Counted from the first letter of the stretch, positions 16,162 to 25,384 are shown. The stretch is DNA of 64,000 nucleotides from an uncultured Aquimarina sp. (GCA_947496555.1 CANMDH010000009.1:1-64000); one strand, 5' to 3'. Program-made: numbers and translations. The notes: generated by a model from the sequence alone, not told the origin.

Positions 16162-17058
16162 ATGTCCTCTCAATCCCGCCTGGATCGTGCTTATAAAAAT
16201 GCCAAAGTAATACCGTTTGATGATCGATCTAAGTTTGTACTTTTTAGTGATTGCCACCGCGGGGATAATAGTTTTGCCGACGAATTTGCCAACAACAGAA
16301 ATATTTATATACATGCACTTACTCATTATTACAACGAAGGTTTCACCTATTGTGAGTTAGGAGATGGTGATGAACTATGGGAAAATCATAATTTTAATAT
16401 GATCCTAAGGGCTCATAAAAATGTCTATGAATTGCTTCAACTATTTTATAAGGAAGACCGATTAGAAATGATTTGGGGGAATCATGATATGGTATACAGA
16501 GATCCAAAATATGTAAAAAAACACCTTAGTTCTTATTTTGACCATAAAACCAATCAAGAAGTTTCTCTTTTTCCTAATATTAAATTTGAAGAAGCGGTAA
16601 TTTTAAAACATAAAAACACCAATCAAGAAGTTTTTCTTCTTCACGGGCATCAGGCAGATTTTATGAATTATAACGGATGGCGTTTTCATCGGTTTTTGGT
16701 GCGCGTTTTATGGAAACCATTACAAGTTATTGGTATTTCTGACCCGACGAGCCCTGCTCAAAATTATAAAGAAACGATTAGAGTAGAGCGCAGACTCAAA
16801 AAATGGATTGCCAACAACAAAAATGTATTTACAGTAGTTGGACATACACATCGCCCAAGGTTTCCTGAACCTGGCCAAATACCACTATTTAATGATGGAA
16901 GCTGTGTGCACCCAAGATGTATTACCGGGATGGAAATTGAAAATGGAAGCATTGCATTAATCAAATGGCAAATATCCACTATGGAAGATGGCACGCTTAG
17001 GATTATTAGAATCCCACTTGAAGGCCCTAAAAAGCTTGCTGACTTTATTGTAACATAG
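16162..17058 (+). CDS. Metallophosphoesterase (calcineurin-like), LpxH-like layout
   Basis: 298 residues with all dimetal phosphoesterase motifs: D-x-H in DCHRGDNS (about 29-36), GDGDELW (about 76-82), GNHDMVY (about 111-117), HGHQADF, and VGHTHRPRFP near 225-234. This is the layout of UDP-2,3-diacylglucosamine pyrophosphatase-like enzymes, but the protein is longer than LpxH (about 240) and lacks its typical lipid-binding cap as far as can be read. The substrate is unproven. Cytoplasmic, no signal peptide. It lies 11 bp before the AraC-type gene. Confidence 0.8.
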   Translation: MSSQSRLDRAYKNAKVIPFDDRSKFVLFSDCHRGDNSFADEFANNRNIYIHALTHYYNEGFTYCELGDGDELWENHNFNMILRAHKNVYELLQLFYKEDRLEMIWGNHDMVYRDPKYVKKHLSSYFDHKTNQEVSLFPNIKFEEAVILKHKNTNQEVFLLHGHQADFMNYNGWRFHRFLVRVLWKPLQVIGISDPTSPAQNYKETIRVERRLKKWIANNKNVFTVVGHTHRPRFPEPGQIPLFNDGSCVHPRCITGMEIENGSIALIKWQISTMEDGTLRIIRIPLEGPKKLADFIVT

Positions 17059-17069
17059 TATCATAATTT

Positions 17070-18254
17070 ATGGAAACCGCTCAATATATAATTGATCAAA
17101 TACCCATAAGACATAATGCCGTGTCTTACTTCATTTTCCTGGGTATTTCTGTAGGCTTTTTACTAAGTCTGGTTATTCTCTTGCGGACTTCAAAAAAAAT
17201 AACTGCTTTTAAAATTTACGGCTGGTCTTTGCTTATTCAATCGATCATAGCTGCCGATGTATTCTTATGTTATACCGGATTGATGAAGTATGTAATACAC
17301 CTAAATGATAGCACAGAACCTTTGGTACTTCTTTTGGCTCCCTCTATATATTTGTTTGTTTATGTATTATTAGAACGAAAATTGATCATATTCAAAAAAT
17401 TATGGGTTCATCTACTACCTGCTGTATTATATTTTATTTCTCAAATACAATATTATTTACAACCAATCCCAATTAAAATTAATGCGTACCTAGGTGCATA
17501 TTTTCCAAATATGAAACGCATTAAGGTCCCCGATGCTACAGATTACACGTATCTAATTATTAAAGATGAATTACGATGGTTTATCCTATTCAGCTTTATA
17601 GTTTACATACTACTTTCTTTACGAGTTATATGGAAGCACGCTGCTACGCGTAACATCATGAATGCCGAAAACATACGACTTAATAAATACAATTTTTCCA
17701 GAAATACCTTATTAGGATTTCTAGGTGCTTTTGTACTCGTTTTTGTAATATACCTCAATTTTGAAGATGACGCCGGGGATCATTATATTTTTATATTTCT
17801 TACGATCATTGTCACTATCACTTGCTTCGTTTTATTATCTGAATCGAGATTTTTTGAACACTCGTGGATTGCCGATAAATACGAAACTTCGAGTATCAAA
17901 TCCAATATTATTTCCATTGAACAGATTAAAAACTTCGTAGAGCAAGAACAATTTTATCTTTCAGAATCGGCTTCTTTGAAAAATCTGGCTACCTCATTAA
18001 ATTCAAGTTCAAATTATATCTCACAAATCATTAATACGGCAACAGGATTAAATTTTAATGATTTCATTAATGCATATCGAATTGATCTTTCTAAAAAACG
18101 TTTAAAAGATCCTGCTTATGAACATCTTACTATAGAAGCTATAGGTAATTCTGTGGGTTTCAAATCCAGATCATCATTCTATAATGCTTTCAAAAAACAA
18201 GTAAAGATGTCTCCTAGAGCTTTTATTACTCTTAAAAATGAAATCGTATCATGA
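17070..18254 (+). CDS. AraC-family regulator with N-terminal membrane domain
   Basis: 394 residues. Seven hydrophobic helices fill the first ~250 residues, followed by a cytoplasmic AraC/XylS DNA-binding domain (about 290-390; NLATSLNSSSNYISQIINTATG and the second HTH IGNSVGFKSRSSFYNAFKK). Such one-piece membrane regulators are common in Flavobacteriaceae. It probably senses a membrane or periplasmic cue. An imperfect palindrome just after the gene (18260-18283) is a candidate operator for it and the acyltransferase. Confidence 0.88.
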   Translation: METAQYIIDQIPIRHNAVSYFIFLGISVGFLLSLVILLRTSKKITAFKIYGWSLLIQSIIAADVFLCYTGLMKYVIHLNDSTEPLVLLLAPSIYLFVYVLLERKLIIFKKLWVHLLPAVLYFISQIQYYLQPIPIKINAYLGAYFPNMKRIKVPDATDYTYLIIKDELRWFILFSFIVYILLSLRVIWKHAATRNIMNAENIRLNKYNFSRNTLLGFLGAFVLVFVIYLNFEDDAGDHYIFIFLTIIVTITCFVLLSESRFFEHSWIADKYETSSIKSNIISIEQIKNFVEQEQFYLSESASLKNLATSLNSSSNYISQIINTATGLNFNDFINAYRIDLSKKRLKDPAYEHLTIEAIGNSVGFKSRSSFYNAFKKQVKMSPRAFITLKNEIVS

Positions 18255-18259
18255 TAATC

Positions 18260-18283
18260 TGTCCAAAATTGTAATTTAGGACA
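18260..18283. promoter_or_regulatory. 24-bp imperfect palindrome, candidate AraC operator
   Basis: TGTCCAAAATT (18260-18270) and AATTTAGGACA (18273-18283) are inverted copies with one mismatch pair around a 2-bp centre. It lies between the membrane AraC gene and the acyltransferase gene; a possible -7 element TTTCTTTG (18308-18315) follows 24 bp later. No T-run follows the second arm, so a terminator is less likely. Confidence 0.45.
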
Positions 18284-18354
18284 TACTTCACTTTATTTTA
18301 AGCTGTTTTTCTTTGAAAATCTATCAATTTTGACTTTATCAATTTTTTAGAGTT

Positions 18355-19506
18355 ATGGAGAAAAAAGTTCGTCGTTATGATTTGGATTGGTTACGTATTA
18401 TTGTATTTGGATTATTGATTTTCTATCACGTTGGGATGTTTTTTGTGCCTTGGGGTTGGCATATCAAAAACAATATAATAGTTGATTGGATTCGTTGGCC
18501 CATGTTATTTCTAAATCAATGGCGATTACCTATTCTTTTTGTCATCTCGGGTATGGGAACGTATTATGCCCTCTCTTATAGAAACATTTGGCAATTTAAT
18601 TGGGAACGAATCAAAAGGTTACTGATTCCTCTTATTTTTGGAATGCTATTTATAGTGCCACCACAAATTTATTTTGAGCGACTAGATAAAGCTGAATTTG
18701 TTGGTTCTTATTTTATGTATTTCAAAACTCAAGCGTTTGTAGGGGTATATCCCGAAGGCAATATTAGCTGGCACCACCTCTGGTTTTTACCTTACCTCCT
18801 GATATTTTCTATATTACTCTCCCCTGTATTTATTCGTTTAAAAAGAAAACCTTCGATAATTGCAAGTTGGATTAAAGAAAAAATTCAACACCCGTATGGG
18901 TTATATCTATTCATAATTCCGTTATACTTTATCGAAGCTTTGGTTGAGCCATTTTTTCCGGTTACCCACGCACTTATCGATGACTGGTTCAATTTTGTTA
19001 ACTCTCTTGTCTTATTCTTCTTCGGATTTATACTTATAGCTTCTGGGAAAGAATTTTGGAGTAGCGTGGAGCAAATAAAAAATAAAGCGTTGATTATCGG
19101 AATTGCTGCTTTTACTATTCAATTAACAATTTGGATAGTGGGAAAAGATAATATTTATATTCATTTAACCGAGGCTTTGATAAAGGTAACCAACTTATGG
19201 TCATGGATCCTGGTAATTTTTGGTTTTGGAGCCAAATACTTAAACAAGAAAAGCGATGTATTGGCATACTGTAATCGGGCCGTGTATCCTTTTTACATAT
19301 TACACCAGACTATTACAATAATTATAGGATACTATATTATGAATCTTGAATGGCCATTTTTACCCAAGTTTTTAATCTTAACTATTGGAACTTTCTTAGG
19401 AAGCTGGCTTATTTATAATTTGATTATTCTGAGAATACCTGTATTACATCCACTTTTTGGAATTAAAAAACCCTACAATCATAAGAATAAATCCTTATTA
19501 CCGTAG
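18355..19506 (+). CDS. Acyltransferase 3 family membrane protein (OpgC-like)
   Basis: 383 residues with about ten membrane helices and the acyltransferase 3 hallmarks: RRYDLDWLRIIVFGLLIFYHVG at the start (with the R-x-x-D-L-D-W-L-R and the catalytic H), NQWRLPILFVISG and HHLWFLPYL. Relatives O-acylate glycans or transfer succinyl/acetyl groups (OpgC/MdoC). The acceptor is unknown. It follows the AraC-type regulator, which may control it. Confidence 0.85.
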   Translation: MEKKVRRYDLDWLRIIVFGLLIFYHVGMFFVPWGWHIKNNIIVDWIRWPMLFLNQWRLPILFVISGMGTYYALSYRNIWQFNWERIKRLLIPLIFGMLFIVPPQIYFERLDKAEFVGSYFMYFKTQAFVGVYPEGNISWHHLWFLPYLLIFSILLSPVFIRLKRKPSIIASWIKEKIQHPYGLYLFIIPLYFIEALVEPFFPVTHALIDDWFNFVNSLVLFFFGFILIASGKEFWSSVEQIKNKALIIGIAAFTIQLTIWIVGKDNIYIHLTEALIKVTNLWSWILVIFGFGAKYLNKKSDVLAYCNRAVYPFYILHQTITIIIGYYIMNLEWPFLPKFLILTIGTFLGSWLIYNLIILRIPVLHPLFGIKKPYNHKNKSLLP

Positions 19507-19511
19507 GGTTT
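19468..19511 (+). terminator. Hairpin overlapping the acyltransferase stop
   Basis: AAACCCTAC (19468-19476) pairs with GTAGGGTTT (19503-19511) around a 26-nt loop that includes the end of the coding region. It would serve as a terminator for the plus-strand gene and lies in front of the convergent nfu gene. Confidence 0.5.
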
Positions 19512-19533
19512 CAAAATATAATCCTTTTTCTTT

Positions 19534-19773
19534 TTAATCTATATTTAACACTTCTTCAATTTGTGGGGCGTATTTTTTGATAGTCATCTCAACTCCAGAT
19601 TTTAAGGTCATCTGATTTACGCTACAACCCACACATGCTCCTTCTAATTGAACTTTGACTCTTTTATCATCTTCAATAGAAACCAAAGAAATATTACCTC
19701 CGTCACTTTCTAAAAAAGGTCGGATCTCATCCAGGGCCTTTTCTACATTTACTCTTAATTCTTCAGATGTCAT
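19534..19773 (-). CDS. nfu: NifU C-terminal domain Fe-S scaffold/carrier
   Basis: 79 residues, just the Nfu domain, with the cluster-binding motif C-V-G-C in GACVGCSVNQMTLKSGVE (about 46-63). Nfu proteins carry [4Fe-4S] clusters to target enzymes as dimers. It lies 3 bp after the Mrp-type P-loop gene, so the two form a Fe-S cluster delivery operon, which is a standard pairing in Bacteroidota. Confidence 0.92.
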   Translation of the reverse strand: MTSEELRVNVEKALDEIRPFLESDGGNISLVSIEDDKRVKVQLEGACVGCSVNQMTLKSGVEMTIKKYAPQIEEVLNID

Positions 19774-19776
19774 CTC

Positions 19777-20916
19777 TTATTTTTTTATAGCAGAACACCC
19801 TGCCATGGTTGTTATTTTAATCGCTTCAGTAGGCGGTAAGCTTTCATTTCTGTTTACTACTTCCTGAACCACATTTTTAGTCAATTCTTCAAATGCTTTT
19901 TCTATAGGAGTTGCTGTTTGCAAGGCAGCCGGTCTACCAATATCTCCAGCTTCGCGAATACTTTGCACTAAAGGAATCTCTCCCAAGAAAGGTACATCAA
20001 GGTCTTCGGCCAAATGCTTAGCTCCTTCTTTACCAAAGATATAATATTTATTGTTAGGAAGCTCCTCTGGAGTGAAATACGCCATATTTTCGATAATTCC
20101 TAATACAGGTACGTTGATACTTTCTTGCTGAAACATTGCAACTCCTTTTTTGGCATCGGCCAATGCTACATTTTGAGGAGTACTAACCACTACTGCACCA
20201 GTTATTGGTAACGATTGCATAATTGACAAATGAATATCTCCTGTACCCGGAGGTAAATCCAAAAGTAGAAAATCCAACTCACCCCATGCGGCATCAAAAA
20301 TCATTTGATTTAATGCTTTGGCGGCCATTGGTCCTCTCCAAACTACCGCTTGGTTTGGTTGTGTAAAAAATCCTATGGATAATATTTTTACCCCATAATT
20401 TTCTATGGGTTTCATTTTTGATTTGTCACCCACCTTTACAGAAAGAGGTCTTTCTCTTTCGACATCAAACATAATAGGTGCAGAAGGCCCATAAATATCC
20501 GCATCTAGAAGACCTACATTAAAGCCCATTTTAGCTAAGGTAACTGCCAAATTTGAAGTAACCGTAGATTTTCCTACACCGCCTTTACCCGAGGCAACTG
20601 CAATAATATTGGTAATCCCCGGAATGGGTTTCCCTTTTATTTCATTTTTTGGAGCTTGAGCCGTTGGCGCTTCTACCTTAATATTAACTTTTACCTTTGC
20701 TTTTTCATAAACTTTATCATGGATCGCCTTCATAACATCTACTTCGGCTCGTTTGCGTATATGCAATGCAGGTGTCGATAATACCAAATCAACAATAACC
20801 TCATCTCCAAAAGTGATTACATTTTTTACCGCACCGCTTTCTACCATGTTCTTTCCTTCTCCGGCTACAGTAATAGTTTCCAATGCTTTTAGTATGTCTG
20901 ATTTTTCTAGCTTCAT
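19777..20916 (-). CDS. mrp: Mrp/ApbC/NBP35-type P-loop ATPase, Fe-S cluster carrier
   Basis: 379 residues. An N-terminal MIP18-like (DUF59) domain (about 1-85) is fused to a Mrp ATPase with the deviant Walker A GKGGVGKST (about 110-118), DADIYGPSAP, and DLPPGTGD. A conserved CxxC pair is not evident: a single Cys in MAGCSAIKK lies at the C terminus. The family loads [4Fe-4S] clusters on to apoproteins. It is the first gene of a two-gene operon with nfu. Confidence 0.92.
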   Translation of the reverse strand: MKLEKSDILKALETITVAGEGKNMVESGAVKNVITFGDEVIVDLVLSTPALHIRKRAEVDVMKAIHDKVYEKAKVKVNIKVEAPTAQAPKNEIKGKPIPGITNIIAVASGKGGVGKSTVTSNLAVTLAKMGFNVGLLDADIYGPSAPIMFDVERERPLSVKVGDKSKMKPIENYGVKILSIGFFTQPNQAVVWRGPMAAKALNQMIFDAAWGELDFLLLDLPPGTGDIHLSIMQSLPITGAVVVSTPQNVALADAKKGVAMFQQESINVPVLGIIENMAYFTPEELPNNKYYIFGKEGAKHLAEDLDVPFLGEIPLVQSIREAGDIGRPAALQTATPIEKAFEELTKNVVQEVVNRNESLPPTEAIKITTMAGCSAIKK

Positions 20917-21051
20917 GCGTATTTTTTCTTTTTCTGAAAAACAAATCTATCTAGATTCATTCTAAATGCAAAGATAGGTCGAAAAGTTAAGATTATAAAG
21001 CCTATAAATCGAAATCATTTATGGTTCTATCGCCGTTGATGATGTGTAATT

Positions 21052-21137
21052 ATTTGTAAATTTTTAAAAAATTAGGAAATACTATAATATATTGTATATT
21101 TGATGATATTTGTAAATTTTTAAAAAATTAGGAAATA
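21052..21137 (+). repeat. 30-bp direct repeat in the Fic promoter region
   Basis: An identical 30-bp AT-rich unit occurs at 21052-21081 and at 21108-21137, 56 bp apart. Each unit has an inner palindrome (AATTTTTAAAAAATT) and an RBS-like TTAGGAAAT. The second unit ends on the A of the Fic start codon. A -7 element TATATTTG (21095-21102) lies between the copies, so transcription should begin at the second copy. Confidence 0.7.
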
Positions 21138-22447
21138 TGATTGAAAAGGCACCAAAAACAGATTTAAAAACAAATGACCCTGAAACATATACGGATTCTT
21201 TTGCGATTTCCCAAGTTCATTTAATTCTTCAAGTGATCAAAAAAATTGAAAATGAATATTTATACTGGGATAAAATTAAACACTTAAAAGAAAAAAAATG
21301 GAATGGCGAAAAGCTATGGATGATAACAAAGTATAGAAGAGCATTGCAATGTTCTATTTCCTGGATAAGTAATATTCAATATAGTTACAATATCACCAAT
21401 AACCTTCAACAAAAACTTCATTATTTAGATCATAACTTTGGCGCGGGATTACAAAAAGAAGAGTTACTTTCAGAACTAGATAAGCAGCAATATCTCAATA
21501 ACGCTTTGATGGAAGAGTCCATTTTTTCATCTATGATAGAGGGAGCTACCACAACTAGAGTTAAAGCAAAAGACATGCTTCGGAAAAACAAAAGTCCCAA
21601 AAACAAATCGGAGCAGATGATTCTTAATAATTATGAAACTATTCAATATATAAGTGACCATAAAACCGAGAATATTTCGATAGAAAAGCTATATGAGATT
21701 CATAGATTAGTTACCAAAAACACATTGGAAGAAGAAAAAGTAGGTGTTTTTAGAAAAAACAATGAAATCCATGTGATGAATGAAATTACAGGAGAAATTG
21801 TGCATACCCCTCCAAGTTTTAAAATGCTAAATAAACTTATGGAATCATTTTGCGATTTTTTTAATAATAATCCAAAAGACAATTTTATCCATCCCATAGT
21901 CAAAGCCAGTATCCTACATTTTTTGATTGGTTACATTCATCCTTTCGTTGATGGTAACGGAAGAACTGCCCGAGCTATATTTTATTGGTATTTGTTAAAA
22001 GAGGGGTATTGGTTAGCAGAGTATCTCTCGATTTCTAGAGTTATTATGAAAACCAAAACTCAGTATGAAAAAGCATATATCTATACCGAAATTGATGATA
22101 TGGATGTCACTTATTTTGTCCACTATCAAATAAAAGTTCTTACTCAAGCTTTTGAAGATTTAAAAAAGTATGTCGCCAAGAAGAAAAAAGAAGAGAATAA
22201 ACTTTTCAAATTCTACAAAGAACCAAATATTAATGAAAGACAAGCCCAAATTCTTTTTTGGATAACGGAAAACGAAAACCGCCATTTTTCAGTAAAAGAA
22301 ATAGAAAATATTTTCTCTATCACCAATCAAACAGCAAGAACAGATCTAGAAAGTTTAGTAAATATGAATATTTTAAAAAAAATCCATGTTAACAAAAAGA
22401 CAGCCAATTACTGGAAAGGGGAAGCTTTCGACCAAAAATTCTTATAA
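21137..22447 (+). CDS. Fic family protein (AMPylase/NMPylase) with C-terminal winged helix
   Basis: 436 residues. The Fic motif HPFVDGNGRTAR (about 271-282) is complete, with the catalytic His and the phosphate-binding GNGR. An inhibitory-helix motif S-x-x-x-E-G (SSMIEGATTTR, about 132-142) precedes the core, so this is an N-terminally autoinhibited Fic protein. The last ~75 residues (NERQAQILFWITENENRHFSVKEIENIF...TARTDLESLVN) look like a winged helix-turn-helix, so it may regulate its own promoter, where a duplicated palindromic unit is seen. Its target is unknown, and no antitoxin gene is adjacent. Confidence 0.9.
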   Translation: MIEKAPKTDLKTNDPETYTDSFAISQVHLILQVIKKIENEYLYWDKIKHLKEKKWNGEKLWMITKYRRALQCSISWISNIQYSYNITNNLQQKLHYLDHNFGAGLQKEELLSELDKQQYLNNALMEESIFSSMIEGATTTRVKAKDMLRKNKSPKNKSEQMILNNYETIQYISDHKTENISIEKLYEIHRLVTKNTLEEEKVGVFRKNNEIHVMNEITGEIVHTPPSFKMLNKLMESFCDFFNNNPKDNFIHPIVKASILHFLIGYIHPFVDGNGRTARAIFYWYLLKEGYWLAEYLSISRVIMKTKTQYEKAYIYTEIDDMDVTYFVHYQIKVLTQAFEDLKKYVAKKKKEENKLFKFYKEPNINERQAQILFWITENENRHFSVKEIENIFSITNQTARTDLESLVNMNILKKIHVNKKTANYWKGEAFDQKFL

Positions 22448-22780
22448 CTCTTTGGTTGGATCCCAAAATATCTTTTCAAAGTCTTGTATCTGATTATCGA
22501 TAACTTCTATACCTTCACTTTCTAATAGTTGTTGCATTAGATTGGTGCCTTGAAAATGGTGTTTTCCTGTTAAGATCCCTTTTCGGTTTACCACGCGATG
22601 TGCGGGCACATCTTCGCGACCATCACAAGCGTTCATTGCCCAACCGACCATACGAGCACTGCGAGCAGCACCAAGATATTTGGCAATAGCGCCATATGAA
22701 GTAACTCTGCCATAAGGAATAAGTTTAGCAACCTCATAGACCCTTTCAAAGAAATTTGTTTCCTCCTTTTTTACTCCCAT
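22442..22780 (-). CDS. Alkyltransferase-like (ATL) protein, MGMT family without the active Cys
   Basis: 112 residues, only the DNA-binding C-terminal domain of O6-methylguanine-DNA methyltransferase. The helix-turn-helix and arginine finger region (IPYGRVTSYGAIAKYLGAARSARMVGWAMN) is kept, but the active-site PCHR reads PAHR, so the acceptor Cys is replaced by Ala. This is the mark of ATL proteins, which bind alkylated guanine and hand it to nucleotide excision repair. It overlaps the Fic gene stop by 6 bp (convergent), and its start overlaps the stop of the LysE gene. Confidence 0.88.
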   Translation of the reverse strand: MGVKKEETNFFERVYEVAKLIPYGRVTSYGAIAKYLGAARSARMVGWAMNACDGREDVPAHRVVNRKGILTGKHHFQGTNLMQQLLESEGIEVIDNQIQDFEKIFWDPTKEL

Positions 22781-23397
22781 GTGTATATGATTCTTGCTAA
22801 GGTAATCAATACTAAAATTAGCATTAAAATACCCATAAAATAATTAGTATACTTGGTAATGGATGCTGTTTTCTTTTCAATTTTCAAGAAAGAAAACACG
22901 TAAAGATAGAGCGTAACGAAAGTTCCGCTTCCGGCTGCGATTATAAATGCGATGATACGTGGGGCATCATATTCGATTTTGCCACTAACACTCATCCCAG
23001 CTGCAATGGCTACAAAATAGGGTATTGGTAGTACATTAATTGCAGACATCATGACTCCTTTAAAGAAACTTCGGGTATCTCTATTACGATAGACTTTAAT
23101 TTTTGCTTTTTGTTTTGCCTTTGCAAAGAAATAAATCGCCATCAAAAAAAAGATAACTGCCCCTGTTCGTAATAGTATATTTCTAACAAATGGGTTAAAA
23201 AATATATATTTGGCCAAAAGGATAGCAATTAGCGCCTGAAACACAACAACTATAGAGGCTCCTATTGCTACTAAAATCCCATTGTTTTTTCCCCTTTCAA
23301 GGCATGTTCTGGCCACAGTCATATTTACCAATCCTGGGGGTATAACCCCAACCAATGCTGCAAAAAAAGTGACCAAAAAAAGCTTAGTAGTTTCCAA
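22771..23397 (-). CDS. LysE/RhtB family amino-acid exporter
   Basis: 208 residues with six predicted membrane helices and a LysE-type N terminus (ALVGVIPPGLVNMTVARTCLERG). The family exports amino acids and related compounds; the substrate cannot be told. Its 3' end overlaps the start of the ATL gene by 10 bp. It follows trmB by 14 bp, so the three may be one transcript. Confidence 0.8.
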   Translation of the reverse strand: METTKLFLVTFFAALVGVIPPGLVNMTVARTCLERGKNNGILVAIGASIVVVFQALIAILLAKYIFFNPFVRNILLRTGAVIFFLMAIYFFAKAKQKAKIKVYRNRDTRSFFKGVMMSAINVLPIPYFVAIAAGMSVSGKIEYDAPRIIAFIIAAGSGTFVTLYLYVFSFLKIEKKTASITKYTNYFMGILMLILVLITLARIIYTWE

Positions 23398-23411
23398 AAT
23401 CGAAGTGCCAA

Positions 23412-24086
23412 TTATGAGATCTTAAACTGGATGTAAGTTATGGGTTTATTTTGTTCTAAATATTGTTTTTCGTAAAAAGTTTGAATCGCGGTTACCACCT
23501 CTGGAGCTCCCTCGTTATGATACACGTTATGATTAGCATACAATACTTCGTGCCCTGCACCATGCAATAACCCCAAAGTATATCCATGCATAAACTCACT
23601 GTCGGTTTTAAGGTGCACAATCCCATCAGGTTTCAAAACCTTCTTATAACGTTGTAAAAACTGGTGATTGGTTAATCGATGTTTTGTGCGCTTATACTTA
23701 ATCTGTGGATCTGGAAAAGTAATCCAGATCTCATCAACTTCTCCAGCCTCAAAAATATGATCTATTAATTCGATTTGGGTTCTTATAAACCCCACATTAT
23801 TCATCTCGTTTTCTATAGCAGTCTTGGCACCGCGCCAAAAGCGAGCTCCTTTGATATCAATTCCTATAAAATTCTTATCAGGATATTTCTCTGCCAATCC
23901 TACTGTATATTCTCCTTTACCACAACCTAGTTCGAGTACAATTGGTTTTGAGTTTTTAAAAAACTTTTCCTTCCACTTTCCTTTATAACCCCATGAATTA
24001 TTAAGAACCTCTTCTCTTGTGGGCTCTAGAACATTATGAAAGGTTTTATTCTCGTTAAATCGTTTTAATTTATTCTTACTTCCCAC
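23412..24086 (-). CDS. trmB: tRNA (guanine-N7-)-methyltransferase
   Basis: 224 residues. The SAM site LELGCGKGEYTVGLAEKYPDKNFIGIDIKGAR (about 51-82), the tRNA-binding WITFPDPQIKYKRTKHRL (about 122-139) and the C-terminal Thr-x-E-type end (TAIQTFYEKQYLEQ) match TrmB, which methylates G46 of tRNA. Translation starts at GTG 24086, as no ATG lies near. Single-domain, cytoplasmic. Confidence 0.93.
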   Translation of the reverse strand: MGSKNKLKRFNENKTFHNVLEPTREEVLNNSWGYKGKWKEKFFKNSKPIVLELGCGKGEYTVGLAEKYPDKNFIGIDIKGARFWRGAKTAIENEMNNVGFIRTQIELIDHIFEAGEVDEIWITFPDPQIKYKRTKHRLTNHQFLQRYKKVLKPDGIVHLKTDSEFMHGYTLGLLHGAGHEVLYANHNVYHNEGAPEVVTAIQTFYEKQYLEQNKPITYIQFKIS

Positions 24087-24304
24087 GTATGCTTCTATTT
24101 CTTATATACTTTTCTTCCTAAATAAGTATCTGTTACAGTAACTCCTTATGTTTATTTCGATTTCAACATCAAGTTTCACTAAAGATAATTTTTTTGTAAA
24201 ATTAAGGAAATATATGCTTAAGAGAATACTTTTGATTTTAGAAATAATGATGATTTAACCTGGGATTCTACATTAAATTATACGACTTCAATGTTTATGA
24301 TAGA

Positions 24305-25384
24305 TTAGGTAATTTTAGTACCGACATCGACTACGGGGAACTTTTTCACTTTTTCCAGCGTAAATGAAAATTCACTACCTACACGATAATCACTTTCTAC
24401 ATAAATACGTTCGTGATGGGCTTCGATGATATGTTTTACAATTGCTAGTCCCAGGCCAGAGCCTCCTTCTTTTCGTGAGCCACTTTTATCCACTCGATAA
24501 AAACGTTCAAATAATCGGGGAATATGGGCTTGTGCGATACCTTCGCCATTATCCGTTACTCTAACGATAGTTTTATTACGAATAAGGTCTTCGATACTTA
24601 CCTCTGTAGTTCCATCTTCTTTTCCATATTTAATAGAATTTACAATAAGATTAGAAAGCACCTGTTGTATACGTTCTTTATCTGCATGAACCATGATCGG
24701 TTCTTTATAATTCATATCAAATGTAAGCGCTATGTTCTTTTTTGCAGCTTTCATTTCATACAAATCAAAAACACTTTGCACTAATTCTACAATATCAAAA
24801 TTGGTATAATTAAGATTGAGATCACCTGTTTCTAACTTGGTAATCATATCCAAATCATTTACAATATAAATAAGACGTTCCACTCCTTTGCTCGCTCGAT
24901 TAAGGTATTTATTTAAAATGTTAGGATCATCCTTTGCGCCATCTAAAAGAGTAAGAATATAGCCTTGTACAGTAAACAAGGGGGTTTTAAGTTCGTGAGA
25001 AACATTACCCATAAACTCTTTACGATAGGCTTCCCTGATTTTTAAGGTTTCTATTTCCGTTTTTCGTTGTTGCGCAAACTTTTCTACTTCCTTAATGAGA
25101 GTTCTCATATCGGTTGTCACCGGACTATCTCCAATCTCCTCGACATCCAGCATCTCAATATCATCATAGATTTTGCGTACTCTTCGATAAATGAATCGCT
25201 CTACCCTGTACTGAATAATAACAAAACAAATTGCATAGCATATCAATACAAAGCTCAATACAAAGAAAAAATTAAGCAGTGATTGAGTATATAAAAAAAC
25301 GCTCAAGGCGAGCGTTAGTACTATAGTGATATACAAAGACGAAAGGTAAGCAAACCTATACGACTTTTTAAAATTTTCTGCCAT
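24305..25384 (-). CDS. Sensor histidine kinase, PhoR-like
   Basis: 359 residues. Two close N-terminal membrane helices (about 14-32 and 36-54) with almost no periplasmic loop, a short linker, the HisKA motif FMGNVSHELKTPLFTVQGY (phospho-acceptor His near 130) and a full HATPase_c domain (N box NLIVNSIKYG, DNGEGI, RLFERFYRVD, GGSGLGLAIVKHI). The lack of a periplasmic sensor suggests sensing at the membrane, as PhoR does through the phosphate transporter. Its start overlaps the last base of the response regulator stop. The next locus is a phosphate transporter, which supports a phosphate role. Confidence 0.88.
   Translation of the reverse strand: MAENFKKSYRFAYLSSLYITIVLTLALSVFLYTQSLLNFFFVLSFVLICYAICFVIIQYRVERFIYRRVRKIYDDIEMLDVEEIGDSPVTTDMRTLIKEVEKFAQQRKTEIETLKIREAYRKEFMGNVSHELKTPLFTVQGYILTLLDGAKDDPNILNKYLNRASKGVERLIYIVNDLDMITKLETGDLNLNYTNFDIVELVQSVFDLYEMKAAKKNIALTFDMNYKEPIMVHADKERIQQVLSNLIVNSIKYGKEDGTTEVSIEDLIRNKTIVRVTDNGEGIAQAHIPRLFERFYRVDKSGSRKEGGSGLGLAIVKHIIEAHHERIYVESDYRVGSEFSFTLEKVKKFPVVDVGTKIT

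Noticed and set aside
18336-18348. TTGAC-TTT-ATCAA near the acyltransferase start as a Crp/Fnr site
   Set aside because: The spacer is 3 bp instead of 4, and no -7 element stands at the distance used by the real sites.
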